Shown one piece after another: positions 1-7,005 of a DNA stretch of 11,362 nt; position 1 is the first letter of the stretch, and each line of letters opens with the position of its first letter. The position numbers and the translations under genes are program-made. Under the pieces are notes generated by a model. The model searched no databases and was not told the DNA's origin. It was given only the letters and a program-made list of their open reading frames with translations. The DNA comes from Brevundimonas sp. UBA5936 (GTDB lineage: Bacteria; Pseudomonadota; Alphaproteobacteria; Caulobacterales; Caulobacteraceae), in the NCBI GenBank assembly GCA_002430835.1, contig DJDA01000144.1, positions 1-11,362 on the forward strand. Reading direction: 5' to 3'.

Positions 1-1289
1 TTCAGCGTCAGGGCGGGCAGACCCAGCATGGTCTCGACCGCGCCGAACAGTTCGTCGGCGAAGGCTGTCTCGTCCGAGCCGTGCATCTTGGGCCGCACCA
101 CATAGACCGAGCCCGCCGGACTGTTGCGCGCCTCGGCCGGACGGCGCAGGTCGTGCAGGCCGATCAGGCCGGTCATGGCGATGTCCAGCAGATGCTCGGG
201 CGTCTCGCGCCCGTGGGCGTCCAGCACGGCGTCGGTCGTCAGGTGCAGGCCGACGTTGCGCACCAGCATCAGGCTGCGCGCCTTCAGCGCCAACGACGAG
301 CCGCCCGGCGCCGTATAGAGGCGGTCGGGGTTCAGGCGCCGCTCGACCGTGCGGCCGTCCTTCTCGAAATCGGCCTGAAGATCGCCGCGCATCAGGCCCA
401 ACCAGTTGGCGTAGACCAGCCGCTTGTCCGCCGCGTCGACGGCGGCGACGCTGTCCTCGGCGTCGGCGATCGCCGACAAGGCCGCCTCGACCACGACATC
501 GGCGACGCCCGCCGGGTCGTCGCGGCCGATGCGGTGCGCGCGGTCGATGACGATCTCCAGATGCAGGCCGTTATGGCGCAGCAGAACGCCCGACGGCGCC
601 GCCGCCTCCCCCGCATGACCGGCGAAGACGGCCGGATCGGCCAGCCCTGTTTCACGCCCGCCTGACAGGGCGACAACCAACCGCCCGTCCTCGACGCGAT
701 ATCTGACCGCCTCGGCATGACCTCCCTCAGCGAGCGGCGCCGCCTGATCTAGGAAGGCGCGGGCCCGGGCGATCACGCGGGCGCCGCGCTCAACGTCATA
801 ACCGCCCGCCTTCGGCGCCTCGCCCAGCGCATCGGTGCCGTAAAGCGCGTCATACAGGCTGCCCCAACGCGCATTGGCGGCGTTCAGCAGATAGCGCGCG
901 TTGGTCAGGGGCACGACCAGCTGCGGCCCGGCCATGCTGGCGATCTCGGGGTCGACGTGGGCGGTCTCGGCCTGCACCTCTTCGCGCTTGGGCTCGAGGT
1001 AGCCGATCTCGCGCAGATAGGCCTGATAGACCGCCTGATCCGGCTGGCCCGGATAGGCGCGGTGCCAGTCGTCCAGCTTGCGCTGCAGTTCGTCGCGATG
1101 CTCCAGCAGCTCGCGGTTGCGACGCCCGAAGCGGGCCAGCAGCCCCTCAACCCCTGCCCAGAAGGCGTCGGCGCTCACGCCGGAACCCGGCGCCGCCTGC
1201 TCACGCACGAAGGCGTCCAGTTCGACCGCGACCTTTAGGCTACCGTGACGGACATAGGCGTCGGCGGGGGTGTTGGGGGCGTCGAACAT
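1..1289 (-). CDS. glcB: Malate synthase G, N-terminal part (runs off left edge)
   Basis: Malate synthase G condenses glyoxylate with acetyl-CoA to give malate, the second step of the glyoxylate bypass, in the cytoplasm. The minus-strand frame is open from the ATG at 1289 to the window edge, giving 429 residues; the family is usually about 720, so roughly the C-terminal 40% is missing. Family blocks read by eye include GPQLVVPLTNARYLLNAANA followed by RWGSLYDALYGTDAL (about residues 110-145), then LVRNVGLHLTTDAVLD and VYVVRPKMHGSDETAF near the edge. The C-terminal catalytic region lies outside the window. The start is supported by AAGGAG (1296-1301) six bases upstream and by a typical N-terminus (MFDAPNTPADAYVRHGSLKV). 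A LysR-type regulator is transcribed divergently 102 bp away and may control this gene. The identification is firm; the regulatory link is inference. Confidence 0.95.
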   Translation of the reverse strand, partial: MFDAPNTPADAYVRHGSLKVAVELDAFVREQAAPGSGVSADAFWAGVEGLLARFGRRNRELLEHRDELQRKLDDWHRAYPGQPDQAVYQAYLREIGYLEPKREEVQAETAHVDPEIASMAGPQLVVPLTNARYLLNAANARWGSLYDALYGTDALGEAPKAGGYDVERGARVIARARAFLDQAAPLAEGGHAEAVRYRVEDGRLVVALSGGRETGLADPAVFAGHAGEAAAPSGVLLRHNGLHLEIVIDRAHRIGRDDPAGVADVVVEAALSAIADAEDSVAAVDAADKRLVYANWLGLMRGDLQADFEKDGRTVERRLNPDRLYTAPGGSSLALKARSLMLVRNVGLHLTTDAVLDAHGRETPEHLLDIAMTGLIGLHDLRRPAEARNSPAGSVYVVRPKMHGSDETAFADELFGAVETMLGLPALTL

Positions 1290-1295
1290 GGCGGT

Positions 1296-1301
1296 CTCCT
1301 T
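1296..1301 (-). promoter_or_regulatory. Ribosome binding site of glcB
   Basis: AAGGAG on the minus strand, six bases before the ATG at 1289. This is a near-consensus Shine-Dalgarno sequence and fixes the glcB start. Confidence 0.8.
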
Positions 1302-1357
1302 CAGGCTGAAGACTAGGCCCGAATGGCCGCCGCTATCCACGGCGCAGAATGAGGCCT

Positions 1358-1380
1358 ATCTTTGCTAGATCTGCAACGAT
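1358..1380. promoter_or_regulatory. Candidate LysR-type operator in the glcB/lysR divergent region
   Basis: An interrupted inverted repeat, ATCTTTGC-N7-GCAACGAT, whose 8-bp arms match at 7 of 8 positions. Within it lies T-N11-A flanked by complementary bases (TTGC-N7-GCAA), the classic LysR-family binding pattern. It ends 11 bp before the regulator ATG at 1392 and lies about 68 bp upstream of the glcB start, the usual placement for a regulator that controls itself and its divergent neighbour. The centre also contains GCTAGATC (1364-1371), which fits the GCTANAWC -10 consensus described for Caulobacter housekeeping promoters, so binding could occlude the regulator's own promoter. I see no convincing -35 for it. 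The palindrome is seen directly; the function is inferred. Confidence 0.55.
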
Positions 1381-1391
1381 GAGAGCCCATC

Positions 1392-2282
1392 ATGCTGGCC
1401 GAGTATGAAATCTTCGTCCGCGCCCTGGAAGAAGGCAGCCTGTCCGCCGCGGCGCGTCGGCTGGACCTGTCGCCCGCCGTGGCCTCGCGGCGGCTGGCGC
1501 GGCTGGAGGACCGGCTGGGGGTGCGGCTCATCGAGCGGACCTCGCGCCGTCTGGCCCCGACCGAGGCGGGGCGGCTGGTCTATGACCGCGCGGCGCAACT
1601 GCTGGAGGGGGTCGAGGACCTGGAGGCCGTGGTGTCGCGCCGCACCACCCAGGCGCGCGGCCTTCTGCGTGTCTCGGCGCCGACCTCGTTCGGGCGGCGG
1701 CGGCTGGCGCCATTGCTGGCCCCATTTCTGGAGGCGCAGCCGCGTCTGACGCTAGAGCTGAACCTGACCGACGCCTTCGTGGACCTGATGGCCGAGGACG
1801 TGGACGTGGCGGTGCGGATCGGGAGCTATGAGGCGGAAAACCCGCTGATGCACCGGCTGGCGCCGAACCGGCGGGTGCTGTGCGCCTCGCCCGCCTATCT
1901 GGCCGAGCACGGCGCGCCGCAGACGTTGGACGACCTGCGCCGCCACGCCCAGCTGGCGGCCGAGAACCAGTCGACCTGGCGGCTGGAGGGTCCCGAAGGT
2001 CCTGTCGTCTTCCGCGCCCGCAGCCGGGTGCGGACCAACTCAAGCGAAGTGGCGCGCGAACTGGCGCTGGCAGGCGGCGGGGTGGCCCTGCGCTCGACCT
2101 GGGACGTCGGCGACGAACTGCGCGACGGGCGGCTGAAGGTGGTGCTGCCGCAGTATGCCGGATCGTCGGATGTGGCGATCTTCGCCCTGACGGCAGGCCG
2201 GGCGCGGGCCGAAACCCGCGTCCGCGCCTTCATCGACTTCCTGTCCGGCCTCTATGGCGAGACGCCGGAGTGGGATCGCTGA
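1392..2282 (+). CDS. LysR-family transcriptional regulator
   Basis: A 296-residue DNA-binding regulator of typical LysR length. The N-terminal winged helix-turn-helix spans about residues 4-62, with GSLSAAARRLDLSPAVASRR as the helix-turn-helix and RLGVRLIERTSRRLAPTEAG as the wing and start of the linker helix. A substrate-binding domain follows from about residue 90 (LLRVSAPTSFGRRRLAPLL) to the end, including the DVAVRIG strand common to this family. The effector cannot be read from sequence. The gene is divergent from glcB with a palindromic LysR-type box between them, so control of malate synthase is the simplest hypothesis, with autoregulation likely. The start codon has only a weak purine-rich stretch upstream (GAGAG, 1381-1385), but the N-terminus matches the family. 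Its TGA abuts the stop codon of the convergent peptidase gene. Confidence 0.92.
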   Translation: MLAEYEIFVRALEEGSLSAAARRLDLSPAVASRRLARLEDRLGVRLIERTSRRLAPTEAGRLVYDRAAQLLEGVEDLEAVVSRRTTQARGLLRVSAPTSFGRRRLAPLLAPFLEAQPRLTLELNLTDAFVDLMAEDVDVAVRIGSYEAENPLMHRLAPNRRVLCASPAYLAEHGAPQTLDDLRRHAQLAAENQSTWRLEGPEGPVVFRARSRVRTNSSEVARELALAGGGVALRSTWDVGDELRDGRLKVVLPQYAGSSDVAIFALTAGRARAETRVRAFIDFLSGLYGETPEWDR

Positions 2283-4748
2283 CTACTCCTGAGAAGCCGC
2301 CGTCGTTGGCTTTATCCAGCGATCCAGCCAGGACGACATCTCATACAGGGTGTGACCGACCGATTCCCGCGCGCGATAGCCGTGGTCCTCCTTGGGCAGG
2401 ACGACATAGCGCGCCGTCGCCCCATTGCCCTTCAGCGCGGCGTAGAAGCGTTCCGTCTGGATCGGGAAGGTGCCGGAGTTAGCATCCGCCTCGCCGTGAA
2501 TCAGCAGGATCGGCTCATTCACCTTGTTGGCGTAGGTGAAGGGCGACATGGCGTTATAGGTCTCGGTCGCCTCCCAGTAGGACCGCTGCTCGGCCTGGAA
2601 ACCGAACGGCGTCAGGGTGCGATTATAGGCACCAGAGCGCGCGATGCCGGTCTTGAACAGGTCGGTGTGCGCCAGCAGGTTCGCCGTCATGAAGGCGCCG
2701 TAGCTGTGCCCGCCGACGGCGATCCGCTCCCGTTCCGCCACGCCCAGAGCCACCACGGCGTCGACCGCGGCCTTGGCGCTGGCGGACAGCTGCTCGATGT
2801 AGGTGTCGTTCGGCTCGGCCCCGTCGCGGCCGATGATCGGCATCGTCGGGTTGTCCAGGATGGCGTAGCCCTGGGTCAGCAGGAACAGGTGGCTCGATCC
2901 CGACGGACGCACGAAGCGGTTGTCGGTGTCCACGACCTGACCGGCGACAGCGGCGTCGGTGAACTCGGCCGGATAGGCCCACATCAGCAGCGGCAGCGGG
3001 CCGTCGCGATCCTTGTCGTAACCGGCGGGCAGATACAGCGTCCCCGACAGCTCCACCCCGTCGTCGCGGGTGTAGGTGATCAGTTGGCGGGTGGCCCCGG
3101 CCAGTTGCGGCGCCGGATCGGGGAAGTTCGTCAGTTGGGTGACGCCGCCGTCCAGATCACGCACGCGCAGATTGGCCGGATCGGTGCGGCTTTCGCGATA
3201 GGTGACCAGCTTGCGGCCCGCCTCGTCCAGCACGCCCACGACGCTTTCATACTCGCCCTGGGCCGAGCGCCAGACGCGCTCCGTCTCGCCCGTATTCAGG
3301 TCCATCAGGTCGAGGAAGGGATAGGCGCCTTCGCGTGTCGCCCCATTCCCCTCGACGAAGACCTTGGAGCCGTCGGCGTTGAAGCGCATGACCGAACGGC
3401 CGCGCGCGTTCGGCTCGGTCACGACCGAGCCCGGATCGTTGTAGCGATCCTGATAGTTGCGATCGACCAGGACGCGGCCCGCGCCGGGGTTCGACGGATC
3501 GACCAGGGTGCGCGTCTCGTGCCGGGTGTTGAACCAGCGGCTGTTGACGATGGCGGCGTCGTCCCGGCCCCACGTCGTTCCGGCGTAGCGTTCCTTCAGG
3601 TCGGCCAGGGTCTGCACCCGGTCATTAAAGGGCGCGCGCAGCATGAAGACGCGGTCGCGCACCTCGGCGGCGTTGCGCGGATCGCCGCCGTCCTGAGCCT
3701 CGGCCCAGACCAGGGTGGCGTCGGCGTCGGCCCGCCACTGGACCGCGCGCGGACCCGGCGCCACGGCGTCGAACGGCGTCGGCACGTTATCACGCAGCGG
3801 CAGATCGGCCACGCGGTGCACCTGACGCCCGTTCATGTCGGTGACGATGACGTCCGAGGGGAACAGGCTGGCCGGCACGACGTAGGAATAGGGCTTCTTG
3901 ACCCGGGTCTGCAGGATGTAGCGCCCGTCAGGCGAGGTCGAGACGCCCAGGATAACCCCCGGCTGGCCCACCGAGCGCGCGCGGCCGTTCAGCGACACCA
4001 CGGTCGGCTGGCTGGTGAAGTAGTAGTCGAACAGGACCTCGTCACCCACGTTGGACAGCAGATCTTGATAGGTCCGCACCGGGGCGGCGCGGCCGCCCGT
4101 CTCGGTGATGATCGGGCCTTCGGGCGGATGGTCGACGTTGGGCGCCAGGCCGCGCCCGGCCGGAATCGCCAGAACCAGCAGGCCCGAGGAGTCCGACAGC
4201 CAGGAGAAGCCCGACCCCGTCGCCGCATTGACCATCGGCCCGTTCAGCTTGCGCGCCTTGGCCTGCGCCACATCGGCGGTCCAAAGCTCCAGCCCGTTGG
4301 GCGCATTGACCAGGAAGGCCACGGCCTGGCCGTTGGGCGCCCAACTGACATTGGTCAGGCGCGCATTGGCGGGCAGGCCCGTCACCGGGCGCGCAGGCCC
4401 GCCGTCGACCGCCTGGAATCTGAGCCCCGTCAACCAGGAGACGCGGCTGTTGGCCGGGCCGTTGTTCTTGGGATTGATGCGATAGCCCGCCAGCCGCAAC
4501 ATCGGCTCGGCCAGTTCGGCGATGGCCGGCAGGTTGGAGCGGTCGGTCAGCAGCAGGGTCTTGCGATCCGGGCTGACGCTGACGTCCGGATTGGGCTTGG
4601 CGTCCAGGATCTGGGCGATCGGCGCCGGCGGCTGCTGATAGGTCGGCGCGGCGTCCTGGGCGACCGCTGCGACCGGCAGGGCTAGGGCTGGAACGGCGGC
4701 GGCGAGCACCAGGGCGGGCAAGGCGGCCCGCAGCAGACGATGGCGCAT
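2283..4748 (-). CDS. Exported S9-family serine peptidase, glutamyl endopeptidase-like (S9D)
   Basis: An 821-residue prolyl-oligopeptidase-fold enzyme. Residues 1-30 form a signal peptide: positive MRHRLLR, a long Ala/Leu core, and a cleavage site probably after AVA at 30, so it acts in the periplasm or outside the cell. A beta-propeller-type region covers roughly 50-550 and an alpha/beta-hydrolase domain about 560-815. The catalytic triad is readable: Ser682 in GGHSYGAF, Asp755 in HGEADANSG and His789 in KEDHGY. The stretch GIARSGAYNRTLTPFGFQ is characteristic of the branch that includes plant chloroplast glutamyl endopeptidase, rather than prolyl oligopeptidase or DPP4. Cleavage after Glu is therefore suggested by family but not proven. 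Gly-rich GGGGA upstream is a weak ribosome site; the signal peptide supports the ATG at 4748. It is probably monocistronic, divergent from scoA, and its stop codon touches that of the LysR gene. Confidence 0.92.
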   Translation of the reverse strand: MRHRLLRAALPALVLAAAVPALALPVAAVAQDAAPTYQQPPAPIAQILDAKPNPDVSVSPDRKTLLLTDRSNLPAIAELAEPMLRLAGYRINPKNNGPANSRVSWLTGLRFQAVDGGPARPVTGLPANARLTNVSWAPNGQAVAFLVNAPNGLELWTADVAQAKARKLNGPMVNAATGSGFSWLSDSSGLLVLAIPAGRGLAPNVDHPPEGPIITETGGRAAPVRTYQDLLSNVGDEVLFDYYFTSQPTVVSLNGRARSVGQPGVILGVSTSPDGRYILQTRVKKPYSYVVPASLFPSDVIVTDMNGRQVHRVADLPLRDNVPTPFDAVAPGPRAVQWRADADATLVWAEAQDGGDPRNAAEVRDRVFMLRAPFNDRVQTLADLKERYAGTTWGRDDAAIVNSRWFNTRHETRTLVDPSNPGAGRVLVDRNYQDRYNDPGSVVTEPNARGRSVMRFNADGSKVFVEGNGATREGAYPFLDLMDLNTGETERVWRSAQGEYESVVGVLDEAGRKLVTYRESRTDPANLRVRDLDGGVTQLTNFPDPAPQLAGATRQLITYTRDDGVELSGTLYLPAGYDKDRDGPLPLLMWAYPAEFTDAAVAGQVVDTDNRFVRPSGSSHLFLLTQGYAILDNPTMPIIGRDGAEPNDTYIEQLSASAKAAVDAVVALGVAERERIAVGGHSYGAFMTANLLAHTDLFKTGIARSGAYNRTLTPFGFQAEQRSYWEATETYNAMSPFTYANKVNEPILLIHGEADANSGTFPIQTERFYAALKGNGATARYVVLPKEDHGYRARESVGHTLYEMSSWLDRWIKPTTAASQE

Positions 4749-4935
4749 GGATTTTCCCCACTGAGACGAGTCTTATGTGGCGCTAAGTGTGAGACCCCCG
4801 CGATCCAGGGTCAACCGTCAGGCTTGTGGCGCCATGCCTTCCCCTGCGTCGCGCTTGCCGCTTGCTCCACTTCCCGGCCCGCTTTAAGGACGGAGGAGAC
4901 CACGATATTCATCAGTTGGTGAAAAAGGGAGTCCG
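4749..4935. promoter_or_regulatory. Divergent intergenic region between the S9 peptidase and scoA
   Basis: 187 bp that must carry promoters for both flanking genes. On the minus strand TTGACC (4809-4814) is a plausible -35 for the peptidase, but no good -10 lies at 16-18 bp, only 3 of 6 matches. On the plus strand TTGCTC (4862-4867) with CTTTAA (4882-4887) is a weak candidate for scoA with a short 15-bp spacer. A small imperfect inverted repeat, TTCATCA-GT-TGGTGAA (4908-4923, 6 of 7 paired), sits immediately before the scoA ribosome site. A short open frame crossing this region has no coding character. Promoter positions are low-confidence. Confidence 0.4.
4925..4931 (+). promoter_or_regulatory. 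Ribosome binding site of scoA
   Basis: AAGGGAG, four bases before the ATG at 4936. The same heptamer precedes scoB (5626-5632), which supports both starts. Confidence 0.7.
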
Positions 4936-5637
4936 ATGGGCAAGATTTACGCTGACGTGAAGTCCGCGCTGGAGGGGCTGACATTCGACGGCATGACCGT
5001 CATGTCCGGCGGCTTCGGCCTGTGCGGCATTCCCGAGAACCTGATCGCGGGCCTGCGCGACACGGGCGTGAAGGGTCTGACCGTCATCTCCAACAATGCG
5101 GGCGTGGACGGCTTCGGCCTGGGCCAGCTGCTGGAGACGCGCCAGATCGCGAAAATGATCTCGTCCTACGTCGGCGAAAACAAGGAGTTCGAACGCCAGT
5201 ACCTGGCCGGCGAGCTGCAACTGGAGTTCAACCCGCAGGGCACCCTGGCCGAGCGCATCCGCGCGGGCGGCGCGGGCATCCCGGCCTTCTTCACCGCCAC
5301 CGGCGTCGGCACACTGGTCGCCCAAGGCAAGGAAGTGCGCGACTTCGACGGCCGCAAATACGTCATGGAGACGGGGCTGGTCGCCGACCTGTCCATCGTC
5401 AAGGCGTGGAAGGCCGATGAGCGCGGCAACCTCGTGTTCCGCAAGACGGCCCGCAACTTCAACCCGATGATGGCGACGGCGGGCAAGGTCACGCTGGTCG
5501 AGGTGGAAGAGATCGTCCCCGTCGGCTCACTGGACCCCGACCACATCCACACGCCGGGCGTCTATGTCGACCGCCTGATCCAGACCGTGTCCGAAAAGCG
5601 CATCGAACAGCGCACCGTCCGTCAGAAGGGAGCGTAA
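4936..5637 (+). CDS. scoA: Succinyl-CoA:3-ketoacid CoA-transferase subunit A
   Basis: Alpha subunit of the cytoplasmic family I CoA-transferase that moves CoA from succinyl-CoA to acetoacetate, giving acetoacetyl-CoA for cleavage to acetyl-CoA. It serves growth on ketone bodies and turnover of 3-hydroxybutyrate. It has 233 residues, the normal size. The CoA-transferase signature DGMTVMSGGFGLCGIP is at about residues 16-31. Further family blocks are YVGENKEFERQYLAGELQ, FNPQGTLAERIRAGGAGIPA with FFTATGVGT, and the C-terminal DPDHIHTPGVYVDRL. These favour the Sco type over the related PcaI or AtoD types, although substrate choice within the family is not certain from sequence. It is followed after 2 bp by scoB, so the two subunits are co-transcribed and probably translationally coupled. 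Confidence 0.94.
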   Translation: MGKIYADVKSALEGLTFDGMTVMSGGFGLCGIPENLIAGLRDTGVKGLTVISNNAGVDGFGLGQLLETRQIAKMISSYVGENKEFERQYLAGELQLEFNPQGTLAERIRAGGAGIPAFFTATGVGTLVAQGKEVRDFDGRKYVMETGLVADLSIVKAWKADERGNLVFRKTARNFNPMMATAGKVTLVEVEEIVPVGSLDPDHIHTPGVYVDRLIQTVSEKRIEQRTVRQKGA

Positions 5638-5639
5638 CC

Positions 5640-6290
5640 ATGGCCCGTACTCGCGAACAACTGGCTGAACGCGCCGCGAAAGAGCTGCAAGACGGCTTCT
5701 ATGTGAACCTGGGCATCGGTATCCCGACCCTGGTCGCCAACTACATCCCCGAAGGCATGGTCGTGACCCTGCAATCGGAAAACGGCATGCTGGGCATGGG
5801 CCCCTTCCCCTATGAGGGCGAGGAAGACCCCGATCTGATCAACGCCGGCAAGCAGACGATCACCGAGATCCCCGAGAGCAGCTATTTCAGCTCCTCGGAC
5901 AGCTTCGCCATGATCCGGGGCGGCCACATCAACCTGTCGATCCTCGGCGCGATGGAAGTGGCCCAGAACGGCGACATCGCCAACTGGATGATCCCCGGCA
6001 AGCTGGTGAAGGGCATGGGCGGGGCCATGGACCTGGTCGCGGGCGTCAAGCGCGTGGTCGTGGTCATGGAGCACGCCAACAAACACGGCCAGTCCAAGGT
6101 GCTGAAGGCCTGCACCCTGCCGCTGACCGGAACGGGCGTGGTCAGCCGCATCATCACCGATCTGGCGACCTTCGACGTCAAGCCGGACGGTTCGGGGCTG
6201 GAGCTGATCGAACTGGCCGAGGGCGTCACGCTGGACGAGGTCGCGGCCAAGACCGAGGCCGACTACACGGTGGCGGCGGGCGTGGGCTAA
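5640..6290 (+). CDS. scoB: Succinyl-CoA:3-ketoacid CoA-transferase subunit B
   Basis: Beta subunit of the same enzyme, 216 residues, full length. It carries the catalytic glutamate that forms the glutamyl-CoA thioester: the signature LQSENGMLGMGP places it at Glu47. Other conserved blocks are the N-terminal VNLGIGIPTLVANYIP, then MIRGGHINLSILGAMEV and GMGGAMDLVAGVKRV, and the C-terminal CTLPLTGTGVVSRIITDLA. The ATG lies 2 bp after the scoA stop and is preceded by AAGGGAG (5626-5632) inside the end of scoA. A strong hairpin terminator follows 27 bp downstream, so scoAB looks like a complete two-gene operon. Confidence 0.95.
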   Translation: MARTREQLAERAAKELQDGFYVNLGIGIPTLVANYIPEGMVVTLQSENGMLGMGPFPYEGEEDPDLINAGKQTITEIPESSYFSSSDSFAMIRGGHINLSILGAMEVAQNGDIANWMIPGKLVKGMGGAMDLVAGVKRVVVVMEHANKHGQSKVLKACTLPLTGTGVVSRIITDLATFDVKPDGSGLELIELAEGVTLDEVAAKTEADYTVAAGVG

Positions 6291-6317
6291 ACCGCCCTCG
6301 CCCCTCTGTAAAAACAC

Positions 6318-6351
6318 AAACCCCGGCGACAGCGAGGCCGCCGGGGTTTTT
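6318..6351. terminator. Bidirectional rho-independent terminator between scoB and the MCE operon
   Basis: Perfect 11-bp stem AAACCCCGGCG (6318-6328) with CGCCGGGGTTT (6339-6349) and a 10-nt loop. On the plus strand the GC core is followed by TTTTT (6347-6351), terminating scoAB. On the minus strand the same stem is followed by GTTTGTGTTTTT, so it also serves the convergent lipoprotein gene. Confidence 0.9.
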
Positions 6352-6357
6352 CATGTC

Positions 6358-6383
6358 TTCCTTCTCCCCTCTGGGAGAAGGAA
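6358..6383. repeat. Perfect 11-bp hairpin of the CTTCTCCC/GGGAGAAG type
   Basis: TTCCTTCTCCC (6358-6368) pairs perfectly with GGGAGAAGGAA (6373-6383) around a CTCT loop. It touches the stop codon of the lipoprotein gene (6385-6387). There is no long T tract on either side, only TTT on the plus strand. Hairpins with this CCTTCTCCC core recur between genes in many alphaproteobacterial genomes as I recall, so it may be a dispersed repeat that stabilises 3' ends; only one copy is in this window. Confidence 0.7.
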
Positions 6384-6384
6384 T

Positions 6385-7005
6385 TTAGTCCCGCATCGCC
6401 TGAAAGCCCTGCTGATCCGTCCAGAGGACGATCTGACGGCTGGTCTCGGCCGTGGCGCGGTCAAAGGCGGCGACGATGGCCGACTGGCGGTTCACGCCTG
6501 CGCTCTCGCTGACCGTGATGCGGTCCTCGGCCACGATCGAACGATCGCCCGGCCGGACCAGACGCAGCAGCACGACGATGGTCGCATCCGGCACGGCGCC
6601 CGGCGCGACGTAGGACGCCTCGAACCGGCGCACGTCCACGCTCAGCAACAGGCCGTCGCGCGTCAGCGGACCGCTGCTCAGCACGGTGCACGTCCCGCCG
6701 TCCAGGAAGGCGTTGCGCAGGGCTTCCTCAAACAGAGTCTCGGCCGGAGACACCCAGCGCGCGCCCTTGATATAGGCCGCCTCGGTCCCCGTCACGGCCA
6801 GAATGCGGTCGCCGCGCGCCGCTTCGGGGAAGTCCACCCGGCGCATGGAGACATGGACATCCGGGCAGGCCGAGGTCGCGCCCGTTCCGGCATAGGCCGA
6901 GGCGCCCCCGAAACGATACAGCTGAACCGGGTCCGGCGACGACAGCAAAGCGCAACCGGACAGGGCGACCGACGCCCCCGCAATCATCAGTGTGGAACGG
7001 ATCAC
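6385..7005 (-). CDS. ABC-transport auxiliary lipoprotein (PqiC / ABC_trans_aux-like)
   Basis: A 206-residue lipoprotein, last gene of the MCE transporter operon. The N-terminus is a lipoprotein signal: MIRSTLMIAGASVA followed by the lipobox LSGC with the lipidated cysteine at 18. Ala at +2 argues against inner-membrane retention, so an outer-membrane anchor facing the periplasm is likely. The mature part resembles the ABC_trans_aux (DUF330/PqiC) family in layout: VQLYRFG near the start, a central strand region, and a C-terminal helix ending QIVLWTDQQGFQAM. The family partners MCE proteins, as PqiC does PqiB in E. coli. The start is GTG, overlapping the mlaD stop by 4 nt (GTGA), with GAGG upstream; the next Met at residue 7 would leave too short a signal peptide. 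The family call rests on lipobox, length and context, so it is less firm than those of its neighbours. Confidence 0.82.
   Translation of the reverse strand: MIRSTLMIAGASVALSGCALLSSPDPVQLYRFGGASAYAGTGATSACPDVHVSMRRVDFPEAARGDRILAVTGTEAAYIKGARWVSPAETLFEEALRNAFLDGGTCTVLSSGPLTRDGLLLSVDVRRFEASYVAPGAVPDATIVVLLRLVRPGDRSIVAEDRITVSESAGVNRQSAIVAAFDRATAETSRQIVLWTDQQGFQAMRD

Noticed and set aside
81..665. Plus-strand 194-codon frame near the left edge
   Set aside because: Antisense to malate synthase G, whose conserved blocks read cleanly on the minus strand.
2352..4685. 777-codon open frame on the plus strand opposite the S9 peptidase
   Set aside because: It is exactly antisense to a clear enzyme with an intact triad and signal peptide. 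Its composition is His/Gly/Arg/Gln-rich with no recognisable domain, as expected from GC-rich codon bias on the opposite strand.
4740..4922. Possible 60-residue ORF in the peptidase/scoA intergenic region
   Set aside because: No ribosome binding site, no recognisable sequence, Cys/Arg/Ser-rich noise, and it overlaps the peptidase start region and the expected promoters.
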